Origin: Pseudomonas sp. LD120
GTDB lineage: Bacteria; Pseudomonadota; Gammaproteobacteria; Pseudomonadales; Pseudomonadaceae
Assembly (NCBI RefSeq): GCF_009861525.1
Contig: NZ_WVHL01000001.1
Location: 434,001-498,000 of the forward strand
Direction: 5' to 3'
Length of the DNA stretch: 64,000 bases
The translations under genes were made by a program, and so were the position numbers. The notes under the pieces were generated by a model. It worked only from the letters and a program-made list of their open reading frames with translations, did no database searches and was not told where the DNA came from. Position 1 is the stretch's first letter. Each line of letters opens with the position of its first letter. Shown one piece after another: positions 9,194 to 17,547 of this stretch.

Positions 9194-9595
9194 ATGAGCA
9201 CTGAGATCAAGCGCACGCAGAGTGATTACACGCTGGCTTTTAAACTGGCCGTGGTGGATCAGGTCGAAAAAGGCGAGTTGAGTTATAAAGAGGCTCAACA
9301 GCGCTACGGTATCCAAGGTCGATCAACTGTTCTGGTCTGGTTGCGCAAGCATGGCCTCCAGGACTGGAGCCAAGGCGCTTCAATTCGCTCTTCGAGGACC
9401 ATTTCCGTGAATGAGCCCGCCCTGCCGTTAACCCCGGAACAACGTATCAAGGAGCTGGAAGCGCAGCTCGCGCTGTCGAATCAGAAAGCCCAGTTCCTTG
9501 AGGCGGTAGTCAATGTTCTAAAGAACGATTACGGGATCAGCGTCGTAAAAAAGCGTCCCGGCAAGTCCTCACGCAAAAGCAAATCCAGGACCTGA
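9194..9595 (+). CDS. IS3-family transposase OrfA
   Basis: OrfA has 133 residues from ATG 9194; a GTG three bases upstream at 9191 is an alternative start. GGAGAGG precedes the start. The N-terminal half is a helix-turn-helix of the transposase-8 type (YTLAFKLAVVDQVEKGELSY, KEAQQRYGIQGRSTVLVWLR). A leucine-zipper-like coiled coil follows (PEQRIKELEAQLALSNQKAQ). In this family OrfA binds the inverted repeats and is also the N-terminal part of the OrfAB transposase made by frameshifting. The shift site lies at 9547-9553, 42 bases before the OrfA stop. Confidence 0.9.
   Translation: MSTEIKRTQSDYTLAFKLAVVDQVEKGELSYKEAQQRYGIQGRSTVLVWLRKHGLQDWSQGASIRSSRTISVNEPALPLTPEQRIKELEAQLALSNQKAQFLEAVVNVLKNDYGISVVKKRPGKSSRKSKSRT
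9547..9553 (+). promoter_or_regulatory. Programmed -1 frameshift site A AAA AAG
   Basis: In the OrfA frame the codons are GTA AAA AAG, so the heptamer A AAA AAG is in the correct phase for simultaneous tRNA slippage. A -1 shift here enters the OrfB frame, which is open from this point through 10416. This is the standard way IS3-family elements make the OrfAB transposase. Confidence 0.8.
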
Positions 9596-9618
9596 GTATC
9601 AGTAGGGCTTGCCAGTTC

Positions 9619-10416
9619 ATGGGGATTAGCCGACAGGCCTACTACAAGCGCAACCAAGCTCAGGACGCGCGCTTGACCCTCGACCAGAGAGTGATGGATT
9701 TCGTCCAATACAAGCGCTTGCACCAGCCCCGCTTGGGCACCCGCAAGCTGCACCATCTGCTGCATTGCCAGCCCCTGCTTGAACTTCAAGTAGGCCGTGA
9801 TCGGCTGTTTGCAATCTTGCGCGAACATCGCCTGCTGGTGGCTCGCAAGCGTGCTTACCATAAGACTACCGACAGTCATCATCGCTTCCGGCGCCATCCA
9901 AACCTGCTTAAATCCGGCCCTGATCAAGTGGTGCCAAATGGTCCGGAGCAGGTCTGGGTGGCCGACATCACCTATCTACCCACTCGCGAAGGTGTGGCGT
10001 ATCTGAGTCTTGTGACCGACGCTTACTCGCGCAAGATTGTGGGTTATCACGTCCATGAAAACTTACGGACCGAGTCGGTAATACGAGCGCTGCGCAGTGC
10101 CGTGAAGCAGCGTCAAACCGAATTACCGTTGGTGCATCACTCGGATCGGGGTAGCCAATACTGTTCTGCGCTTTATCAGGCGCTGCATGCCAAACACGGA
10201 ATCCGTTGTTCGATGACGGACGGTTATGACTGCTACCAGAATGCTTTGGCGGAGCGGGTGAATGGGATCTTGAAGACAGAGTTTCTGTTTCATCGACCAG
10301 AGAACTTGGCGCATGCAAGGAAGATGGTGAGTGAGTCGGTATCAATTTATAACGCTGAGCGACCCCATCTAGCGCTCAAATACAAAACGCCCGATGCGGT
10401 GCATCGGGCGTTTTGA
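9619..10416 (+). CDS. IS3-family transposase OrfB (DDE integrase core)
   Basis: OrfB has 265 residues when counted from ATG 9619, but the frame is open back to the slippery site, so the real product is probably the OrfAB fusion. The N-terminus is an HTH_21 region (MGISRQAYYKRNQAQDARLT). The rve integrase core carries the catalytic triad: Asp in VWVADITYLPT, Asp in VHHSDRGSQYCS and Glu in NALAERVNGILKTE. It ends with AERPHLALKYKTPDAVHRAF, typical of the family. No inactivating change is seen. Confidence 0.92.
   Translation: MGISRQAYYKRNQAQDARLTLDQRVMDFVQYKRLHQPRLGTRKLHHLLHCQPLLELQVGRDRLFAILREHRLLVARKRAYHKTTDSHHRFRRHPNLLKSGPDQVVPNGPEQVWVADITYLPTREGVAYLSLVTDAYSRKIVGYHVHENLRTESVIRALRSAVKQRQTELPLVHHSDRGSQYCSALYQALHAKHGIRCSMTDGYDCYQNALAERVNGILKTEFLFHRPENLAHARKMVSESVSIYNAERPHLALKYKTPDAVHRAF
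10384..10414 (+). terminator. Terminator at the end of the IS
   Basis: AAAACGCCCGATGC and GCATCGGGCGTTTT form a perfect 14-bp stem with loop GGT, ending in four T. It overlaps the last codons of orfB. It would stop IS transcription before the disrupted small gene. Confidence 0.75.
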
Positions 10417-10728
10417 GTGAAACAAGTGTCAACCTATTTCAGGACTAGACAACAGATACATGCCGATCACCGGCCACGATTGCACCATCCCTTCCCTGCT
10501 GATCGATACCCAGGCCCCTGCCGATGTACTGTACGAAGCAGCCGCCTACCGCATCCGCGCTGTCACTCAACTGCTGGAAAACTTCGCCGCCCGCCCCGAC
10601 ATCCCAGGCGATGCCGTGGTGCTGCAAGAGCTGGCCCTAGTCTGTGCCATTCCGCTGCGCGATGGCTGTGATGTGCTGGATGTGTTAGGACGTCATTTGC
10701 AGGCGCAGGCCGTGAGCTGAATGCTGCC

Positions 10729-10758
10729 TGTAGCGAGGGAGCAAGCTCCCTCGCTACA
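10729..10758. repeat. 30-bp perfect palindrome (REP-like)
   Basis: TGTAGCGAGGGAGC, loop AA, GCTCCCTCGCTACA. This type of extragenic palindrome is common in Pseudomonas. It sits exactly where rhs-homologous sequence begins, so it may mark the recombination junction of the second rhs copy. Confidence 0.7.
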
Positions 10759-13034
10759 ACCGCTACAGCAACCTGCTCGACAGCACCGATCCTCTGGGTC
10801 ACGTCACCCAGTTCTTCAACACCGATGCCCTGAAGTGCACCACGCGCCTGACCCGCAAAGCCGATGGCGAAGTGCTGCGCGTTGACCATCCAGATGGCAG
10901 CCACGACCAGTACCGTTACAACGCCCTTGGCCAGTTGCTCAGCCACACCAATGCCGATGGCCACACCACCAGCCTGGCGCGCACGCCCCGGGGCCTGCCC
11001 AGCCAACGCAAGGACGCCCGTGGCCAGCAGGTTCACTATCAATACGACAAAGCCCAGCGCCTGATCGCTCTGCTGAATGAAAACAAGGCCGCCTACCGCT
11101 TCAGCTACGACGCCAGCGATCGCCTGCAGGAAGAAGTGCGCATCGATGGCCTACGCCGCCGCTTCAGCTATAGCCTCAACGGCCAACTGAGCCAACTGGA
11201 AGAAATCGCCACCGGCCCGAGCCTGCTCCAGGTCACTCGCGTGCAACAGTTCGAGCACGACGCCGCGGGGCGCCTGCTCAGCCGGGTCACCAGCGACGCT
11301 CGCCTGGATTATCACTACGACGATGCCGATCGCCTGATTGCCGTCGAGCGCCTGCCGGGAAAACTGGGCGAAGCCCTGGGCATCCGCCCCGATCGCCTGG
11401 CCTTCAGCTACGACGCCGCCGACCAACTGCTGAGCGAAAGCAGCAACACCGGCAATATTGCCTACCACTATGACGCCCTGGGCAATCTCACCGGCTTGAC
11501 CCTGCCCGACGCTCGCCAGCTCAATCAGCTCTATTACGGCAGCGGCCACCTGCACCAGATCAACCTCGACGGCCACTTGATCAGCGACTTCGAGCGCGAC
11601 GCCCTGCACCGCGAAACCCTGCGCACCCAAGGCACCCTCACCAGTCGCTACGGCTACGACAGCCAGGGGCGCAAGCTCTGGCAAGCCGCGATCCACCTGC
11701 CCCACGAACAACTGAGCCAACTGCAGGAAAAGACCGACAGCCTGCTCGGCCTCCCGCAACATCCCGCCACCGCCCTGCACCGCCGCTATCACTACAGCCC
11801 GGGCGGTGAAGTACAGCGGATCGTCGACAAACAGCGCGGTATCACCGACTTCCATTACGACGCCAATGGCCAACTACGCAGCCGCCAACCAAACCACCCA
11901 CAACTGCACACCGAAGACTTCTCCTACGACCCGGCCGGCAACCTTTGCGGCAGCGGCAGTTGGCAATTCGACAAGATCCAGAACAACCGCCTCATAGCCT
12001 TCAAGGACCTGCGTTTTACCTACGACGACTGGGGCAACCTCAGCGAAAAGAGCAGCGCCAATGGCGCAATGCAACGCTTCACCTACGATTGCGAAAACCG
12101 CCTGATCCACGCCCAGACCTGGCACGGCGCAACCCTGCACAGCGAAGCGCGTTACCACTACGACGCCCTCGGGCGCCGCATTGGCAAGCAGGTCACCCAA
12201 AGCGGCCAGACCCAAGAAACGACCTTCCTCTGGCAAGGCCTGCGCCTGCTGCAAGAGCAACAACCGCAGCGCCACAGCACCTACGTCTACGAGACCGACA
12301 GCTACGCGCCCCTGGCGCGCATCGATACAGACCCCACACTGCCCGAGCAGCCGGGCCAGACCTACTACTTCCACACCGACCAGATCGGCACCCCACAGGA
12401 AATGACCGACGCCCAAGGACATGTCGTGTGGCGCGCGTACTACAAAGCCTGGGGCGGATTGGAAGCGATATCACCGAATACGGTGGAACAGAATCTACGC
12501 TTTCAGGGGCAATATCACGACCGGGAAAGCGGGCTGTACTACAACACCTTCAGGTACTACGATCCGGCGGTGGGGCGGTTTACCACCCAGGACCCGATTG
12601 GGTTGGCGGGTGGGGACAACCTATATCGGTATGCGCCGAATGCGTTGGGGTGGGTTGATCCGTGGGGATTAAGTTGTTCCCCTAAAGTTGCTAAACCAGG
12701 CAAGGTTGTTAATGATCTTAACGGGTTTACTGGTAAAGATTTCCACGTTGGAAATCAGACGCTTAAATTAGACAAGAAAGGGATGAAACATATATTGGAA
12801 CGTCACCACCCTGAATATTGGGATGGTTCAATAAAAGCCAAGCAAAGTTTCTTATCAGGCAAAATGTCAATAGATGATGTTTCTAAGGCTATTGGTGATG
12901 TAATGAAGCAAAATAGAAGTGCCTTATCAAACAAAGGTGGTTTAGGGCAATACCAAATAACAGGCACGTCCAATGGTGTTGAATATGTAGTTGGATTAAA
13001 AAATGGAAGAATAGGACAATTTTACCCAAAATGA
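10734..13034 (+). pseudogene. rhs: Orphan rhs tip 2: 5'-truncated rhs with intact toxin domain
   Basis: The rhs frame is open from 10734 but has no credible start; the first ATG is 10872. It lacks the PAAR and N-terminal half. Homology begins at the NLLDSTDPLGHVTQFFNTDA block, and about 50 codons are missing compared with the full rhs (NTDA joined to LKCTTRL). From about 11143 to 12570 the DNA is virtually identical to bases 5110-6540. After DPIGLAGGDNLYRYAPNALG the sequence becomes AT-rich near 12671. The ~120-residue tip contains GMKHILERHHPEYWDGSIKA, KMSIDDVSKAIGDVMKQN and YVVGLKNGRIGQFYP. The HILERHH segment suggests an EndoU-like/BECR RNase, but this is tentative. This is probably a silent tip cassette that could recombine into the complete rhs. 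Confidence 0.85.
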
Positions 13035-13486
13035 AAAACATAGTAATAGAGACATATATAAAGCAAGATAATAAGTATATAAGCATCTTTGATTTTGATG
13101 GCAATATAGCTGATCCGGATTATATCGAAGGTGCGTTAGTACTTTCAATAAATGGAGTTAGTCTTATTGATCTGTCGATGTATGACTATATTGATGAGCT
13201 CTGGTGTTATTTATCAGAAGGGCTGTCATTAATACATGAGGGAAAAAATTTTAGCTGTTTCTTTCCTGATCAGCCAATAGAAGTCAAGTTTATTTGTTTA
13301 AATCGAGAGGTTAGAGTTATCGTTAATTGCCATGAAGAAGTCAAGATTGATGTGGACAAGGATTATTTTTTGATATCGATGAGTAATCACGCTCGGGCCT
13401 TCTTTAATCGCTTAATGGAGATAGAACCATCATCAAAAGAGTCGAGCATGCGTATTATTAGTTGCTTGAATGAGATCAAGTTATAA
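13031..13486 (+). CDS. Putative immunity protein for orphan Rhs tip 2
   Basis: A 151-residue protein whose ATG overlaps the toxin stop (ATGA, 4 bases). It is acidic and AT-rich like the tip. Segments such as NKYISIFDFDGNIADPDYIE and ELWCYLSEGLSLIHEGKNFS suggest a soluble alpha/beta protein with no export signal. I do not recognise a family. The translational coupling and the position directly behind a toxin tip are what support the immunity call. Retention of an intact immunity gene behind a truncated rhs fits protection against sibling strains that carry this tip. Confidence 0.75.
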   Translation: MKNIVIETYIKQDNKYISIFDFDGNIADPDYIEGALVLSINGVSLIDLSMYDYIDELWCYLSEGLSLIHEGKNFSCFFPDQPIEVKFICLNREVRVIVNCHEEVKIDVDKDYFLISMSNHARAFFNRLMEIEPSSKESSMRIISCLNEIKL

Positions 13487-13940
13487 TTTTATTCCTATGT
13501 ATATTTAGGGAGGCGCTGAGTTATTCAGTTTTAGCCCCGAGGGCGCGCTGCAAGCCTTGATTTATAAGGGCGGCGTTCGCCGAACTGGGAGTTAATCAGC
13601 GGTTCATTAGTAGAGTGACACGTCAGGTTAATTTTTGTGCAGCATGGCTCTTCAAAAAAATCACGTTCTGAAACGTATATGAGAGTTTGCCTTCTAACAT
13701 TTAATCGTTCCGCACTCGCTACTACAGCCTTATGATGAGTGTAAATATAAATGAGCGCGGCCGTGAAAACTGAGTGCAGACTCTTTTCTGAGAACGAGAC
13801 GTTACATTAAGATTTCACGACCGCTCTTTTACATTTCGGAAAACAATGCTCTTGCACTGACGATGTGGTGTCCATATAGTTACGCCCGTCGCTGCCAATT
13901 CAGCGACCGGACTTGGCCGTCCGACCCTCCATGCGCATCA
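13487..13940. other. Intergenic region between immunity gene 2 and leader copy B
   Basis: No gene is supported. One imperfect inverted repeat is visible, GAGCGCGGCCGTGAAA (13753-13768) with TTTCACGACCGCTC (13813-13826). Otherwise it is of mixed composition without recognisable content. Confidence 0.5.
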
Positions 13941-14132
13941 AGCGCCACCATCCGAAAGCGGGCGCTTTTTTCGCGCTCGCACATTCGTATTATGGCGACT
14001 GTGCGTGGGACACCTTCGGGTGTGCCGGGGTCATGGAGCTCGGTCGGCCAACCCGCGTACAGTTGCCACCCTATTTTCGTTTGGCCGCGAAAAGTGGCAG
14101 CTCATTAACCCTCTCCATGGAGCGTCACCGTT
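13941..14132 (+). promoter_or_regulatory. Structured leader element, copy B (candidate cis-RNA)
   Basis: The order is the same as in copy A. A terminator-like hairpin AGCGCC (13941-13946) with GGCGCT (13961-13966) runs into six T. A long stem follows, TGGCGACTGTGCGTGGG (13993-14009) with CCCGCGTACAGTTGCCA (14052-14068). Inside it is ACACC-TTCG-GGTGT (14010-14023). In the UUCG hairpin one base pair is swapped relative to copy A (G-C to C-G), and long-stem changes keep pairing through G-U wobbles. The start codon of the small gene is at 14133. Confidence 0.6.
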
Positions 14133-14405
14133 ATGGATTACCACGCTTTCACCTCCTCCAACACCACCGACCACCCCGTCGCCTTTATCAACCCTCAAGC
14201 AACTCTGCTTGATCTACTGAACTACGCCGGCCTGCACATCCGCGCTGCCCGCGACATGTTGGACAGCGTCTCCAGCATGACCAGCCGCAACGCCGACAAT
14301 CTCGACCTGACGCGCTTCTCCAGCGTGGCAACCTTGTTGTTGCAGGACGGATGCGACGTATTGCGGGTGGCGGAACAACAGGCCATGGATTTACCAGAAC
14401 CTTAA
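14133..14405 (+). CDS. Small DUF3077-like protein
   Basis: A 90-residue helical protein starting MDYHAFTSSNTTDHPVAFIN, with a middle helix LLDLLNYAGLHIRAARDMLD and the ending LLLQDGCDVLRVAEQQAMDL. It is a paralogue of the IS-split gene ending at 10720, sharing the DGCDVL motif and the overall plan of a Pro/Asn-rich start and two helices. The DUF3077/DUF6124 label is my best family guess; the function is unknown to me. It lies 65 bases after the long stem of leader copy B, with a weak GGAG upstream, and is followed by an orphan rhs tip just as its paralogue is. Confidence 0.65.
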   Translation: MDYHAFTSSNTTDHPVAFINPQATLLDLLNYAGLHIRAARDMLDSVSSMTSRNADNLDLTRFSSVATLLLQDGCDVLRVAEQQAMDLPEP

Positions 14406-14567
14406 CCCTCCAAGTCCAGGTTCGCGTGCCGGTACTCGTCATCGGGCATCTAGACCAGGCCCTGGTTGTTCTGCTGTGAAGCCTGCCGGTAACGGCAGGC
14501 GTCAAACACACAACGATAATGCTAGCCGTTCGGTCAAGGTCTTTATCATTGGCGGCCGGCAAGCTCC

Positions 14568-16028
14568 TTGCCCTACGCTTTGAAATTCGCGGCCGGTGCG
14601 ATAACCGGTGAATTGGTCAGTTGCTATGCCGTCGACCCGACTATCAGTCGTGTGGCCGGTGCCCTGTTCGGCAATTCGGTGAATGCCATCAGCGGGCGCA
14701 AACTGCTCTACTACGGCAGCGGCCATTTGCCCCACGTACAACTGAGCCAACTGCAGGAAAAGACCGACAGCCTGCTCGGCCTCCCGCAACATCCCGCCAC
14801 CGCCCTGCACCGCCGCTATCACTACAGCCCGGGCGGTGAAGTACAGCGGATCGTCGACAAACAGCGCGGTATCACCGACTTCCATTACGACGCCAATGGC
14901 CAACTACGCAGCCGCCAACCAAACCACCCACAACTGCACACCGAAGACTTCTCCTACGACCCGGCCGGCAACCTTTGCGGCAGCGGCAGTTGGCAATTCG
15001 ACAAGATCCAGAACAACCGCCTCATAGCCTTCAAGGACCTGCGTTTTACCTACGACGACTGGGGCAACCTCAGCGAAAAGAGCAGCGCCAATGGCGCAAT
15101 GCAACGCTTCACCTACGATTGCGAAAACCGCCTGATCCACGCCCAGACCTGGCACGGCGCAACCCTGCACAGCGAAGCGCGTTACCACTACGACGCCCTC
15201 GGGCGCCGCATCGCTAAAGCAGTCATGCAAAGCGGCCAGACCCAAGAAACGACCTTCCTCTGGCAAGGCCTGCGCCTGCTGCAAGAACAACAACCCCAGC
15301 GCCACAGCACCTACGTCTACGAGACCGACAGTTACGTACCATTGGCCCGAATCGACACTGATCCCGGACTGCCAGAGCGAGAAGCCAGGCTCTACTACTT
15401 CCACACCGACCAGATCGGCACCCCACAGGAAATGAGCGACGCCCAAGGGCACGTGGTGTGGCGCGCGTACTACAAAGCCTGGGGCGGATTGGAGGCGTTA
15501 TCACCGAATACGGTGGAGCAGAATCTGCGCTTTCAGGGGCAGTATCACGACCGGGAAAGCGGGCTGTACTACAACACCTTCAGGTACTACGATCCGGCGG
15601 TGGGACGGTTTACCACGCAAGACCCAATCGGGTTGGCGGGTGGGGACAACCTATATCGGTATGCGCCGAATGCGTTGGGGTGGGTTGATCCGTGGGGTTG
15701 GGAGTGCTGGAGCACTGCAAGGAAAAATTTCTGGAAAAACGAGATTAAAGTAAACGCATCAAATTACTCTGCTGCAAACGCACAAAGAATGGCTAAGGGG
15801 AGTGCACCTCGCATACAGGTTGAGGTACTGAAGAATGGTCGGCGTATCATTAAAGACGTTTCGATGGAGTTGCATCATACCAATATTCCTCAACGGGTCG
15901 GAGGGGCTGGAGTCCACAACTCTAGCAACCTTACCGCATTAACCCCATGGGCACACGAAGCCATTGATCCATTTAGAAAAACTGGCAAAACTCTAATCAA
16001 GATAATAAAGGACACAAGTACATGGTAA
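14568..16028 (+). pseudogene. rhs: Orphan rhs tip 3: rhs fragment with intact HNH nuclease toxin
   Basis: The frame can start only at a weak TTG (14568). About 45 codons match the membrane/pre-shell part of the full Rhs (ALKFAAG...AISGRKLL). This is fused to YYGSGHL from deep in the YD core, and then to LPHxQLSQLQEK further on: two internal deletions with short shared motifs at the joints. The remainder follows the Rhs core to NALGWVDPWG near 15700. The ~105-residue tip (ARKNFWKNEIKVNASNYSAA, SMELHHTNIPQR, HNSSNLTALTPWAHEAIDPF) has the ELHH...H...N...H layout of HNH/endonuclease VII-like toxins, so it is probably a DNase. Without the N-terminal delivery region it is likely a silent cassette. 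Confidence 0.85.
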
Positions 16029-16492
16029 ATGAATCCGAAGAGATTCGAGCTTTTCTAGAGTCTGAAAAATACATTTATCTGACAAAAAAAAATAATAAAA
16101 ATCACAGAAAAAAACTTTGTGACGACCTGTATGACGCCGAACTTGAATTCGGAAGCAACTGCCTAAAAAGCTCAGAATTAAGCCTGCTCGATATTGATAA
16201 ACTTCTTGAAAACGACGCGGACACTCTAGAAAAATTCTGCATAAAACTTATAAGAGCCGAAGATACATTTGCCGTTGACCAAGAGTTCAACCTTCTTGAT
16301 GAAAACGAAAAAGAAAAAGAAAACGAAGTATATGTTGGGCACAGCCAAACTTTTTTGCTCACATTCGCAATTTTGTTCTTGTTGCTGAGGGATAGACGGG
16401 ATCACCTGCCAACTTACTTAAAAAAAACAAGACAACCAAATGCTAAAAAATATCAGCATGCTCTTGAGGTGGCATACGAGTCCATCACATGA
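16022..16492 (+). CDS. Putative immunity protein for the HNH tip
   Basis: A 156-residue AT-rich, highly charged protein. Its ATG lies seven bases inside the end of the toxin frame, so translation is coupled. It is Lys/Glu-rich and helical (DIDKLLENDADTLEKFCIKL, LLDENEKEKENEVYVGHSQT), with one hydrophobic stretch FLLTFAILFLLL that is probably a buried helix. Acidic patches suit neutralisation of a basic nuclease. Family not recognised; the immunity role is inferred from position directly behind the toxin tip. Confidence 0.75.
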   Translation: MVNESEEIRAFLESEKYIYLTKKNNKNHRKKLCDDLYDAELEFGSNCLKSSELSLLDIDKLLENDADTLEKFCIKLIRAEDTFAVDQEFNLLDENEKEKENEVYVGHSQTFLLTFAILFLLLRDRRDHLPTYLKKTRQPNAKKYQHALEVAYESIT

Positions 16493-16659
16493 TCTCTAAT
16501 CATTAACGCACTTGGATTTGATACGGACAGTTAAATAATTCGATAGATAGTAAATAATACCCAAAAATGAAGTCGATTATATTTAGTGAAAAGATAGACT
16601 ATAATATGCTACATTAAATCCGCTACAGAACTTAAAAAATTTAAGAGCATGAAGATACC

Positions 16660-16985
16660 ATGACCGCATTAGACCCAAAAAGTACTGCACTATCTGGTGT
16701 ATCGCATAAAGAACACATAAGGCATTAAATAATGAAGAGGGTTTATTAAAATCTCCCATAAACCAACTAACAAAAAGCAAGAAATTGGAGCAGAAAGGGT
16801 TTGATCCCAGCGCATTTGTAAAGTCGCATTGGTATTTAAAAGGCTTTTTCTTAATTAACCTTGTGGATTAATAGTAGCTAAACGAGGTGCAAAGGAATTT
16901 AAGCAATATTTAAAATCCTCCCGTATTCCTGACTGGAAGAAATATTCAAAAAAAATTTAAGCTTTGTGCCTTGGGAGATTTTTAT
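16660..16985 (+). pseudogene. Decayed AT-rich coding remnant
   Basis: Three collinear open pieces in different frames can be followed. They are MTALDPKSTALSGVSHKEH from 16660, then KALNNEEGLLKSPINQLTKS and QKGFDPSAFVKSHWYLKGFF, then LIVAKRGAKEFKQYLKSSRI and PDWKKYSKK. Two frame changes would link them into a ~100-residue protein. Composition matches the immunity and tip genes, so this is plausibly a dead immunity or tip gene. The family is unknown, and part of the apparent continuity could be chance. Confidence 0.35.
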
Positions 16986-16988
16986 ACT

Positions 16989-17514
16989 ACAAGAACCGCC
17001 TGATCCATGCCCAGACCTAGCATATCGCAACCCTGTACAGCGAGGCCCGCTACAACAACGACGCGCTAAGGCACGGGATCGGTAAACAGGTCACGCAAGA
17101 TGACCAGACCCAAAACACTACCTTTCCCTGCGCCTGCTGCAAGAACAACAACCGCAGCGCCACAGCACCTATGTTTATGAGCCGGACAGCGCACCATTAG
17201 CCCGAATCGACACTGATCCGACGCTGCCCGGAAAGCCTGGCCAGATCTACTACTTCCACACCGACCAGATCGGCACGCCACAGGAAATGACCGACGCCCA
17301 AGGGCACGTGGTGTGGCGCGCGTACTACAAAGCCTGGGGCGGATTGGAGGCGTTATCACCGAATACGGTGGAGCAGAATTCGCGCTTTCAGGGGCAGTAT
17401 CACGACCGGGAAAGCGGGCTGTACTACAACACCTTCAGGTACTACGATCCGGCGGTGGGGCGGTTTACCACCCTGGACCCGATTGGGTAGGCGGGTGAGG
17501 AGAACCTGTACCGG
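16989..17514 (+). pseudogene. rhs remnant 4, stop-containing
   Basis: Translated pieces match the end of the Rhs core: NRLIHAQT then an in-frame TAG, SEARY, TYVYEPDS, YYFHTDQIGTPQEMTDAQGH, VVWRAYYKAWGGLEALSPNT and YNTFRYYDPAVGRFTTLDPI. Several frame changes and a TAG at 17488 break it, and no toxin tip follows. Homology stops at about 17514, 34 bases from the end of gbcB, which marks the right border of the Rhs island against the betaine genes. Confidence 0.85.
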
Positions 17515-17547
17515 AATGAGAGCCAGTTCCCTTGCACCCACTCCAAA

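Larger units (their letters stand above)
9141..10451 (+). mobile_element. Complete IS3-family insertion sequence (IS150-like)
   Basis: The 1311-bp element has imperfect terminal inverted repeats. The left end begins TGTCCCGTCCTGAATAAGG and the right end, reverse-complemented, begins TGTCTAGTCCTGAAATAGG; both continue into TTGACAC. It is flanked by a 3-bp direct repeat ACA (9138-9140 and 10452-10454), the target duplication. It carries orfA and orfB with an A6G slippery site between them and a terminator at the right end. Both frames look intact, so the element may be active. It splits the small gene downstream of leader copy A. Confidence 0.9.
9134..10720 (+). pseudogene. Small DUF3077-like gene split by an IS3-family element
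   Basis: With the IS (9141-10451) and one copy of the ACA target duplication removed, ATG at 9134 reads MNRY and joins in frame to MPITGHDCTIPSLLIDTQAP at 10460, giving about 90 residues. The rest of the gene is open to the stop at 10720, so residues from the second ATG (10460) could still be translated, but the leader and original ribosome site are now 1.3 kb away. The ending PLRDGCDVLDVLGRHLQ parallels LLQDGCDVLRVAEQQAM in the intact gene at 14133. These small helical proteins resemble the DUF3077/DUF6124 group found in many Pseudomonas copies; their function is not known to me. Confidence 0.65.

Noticed and set aside
14421..14567. Start of the third rhs as a functional gene
   Set aside because: Only a TTG without ribosome site is available and the PAAR region is missing, so it is treated as an orphan tip.
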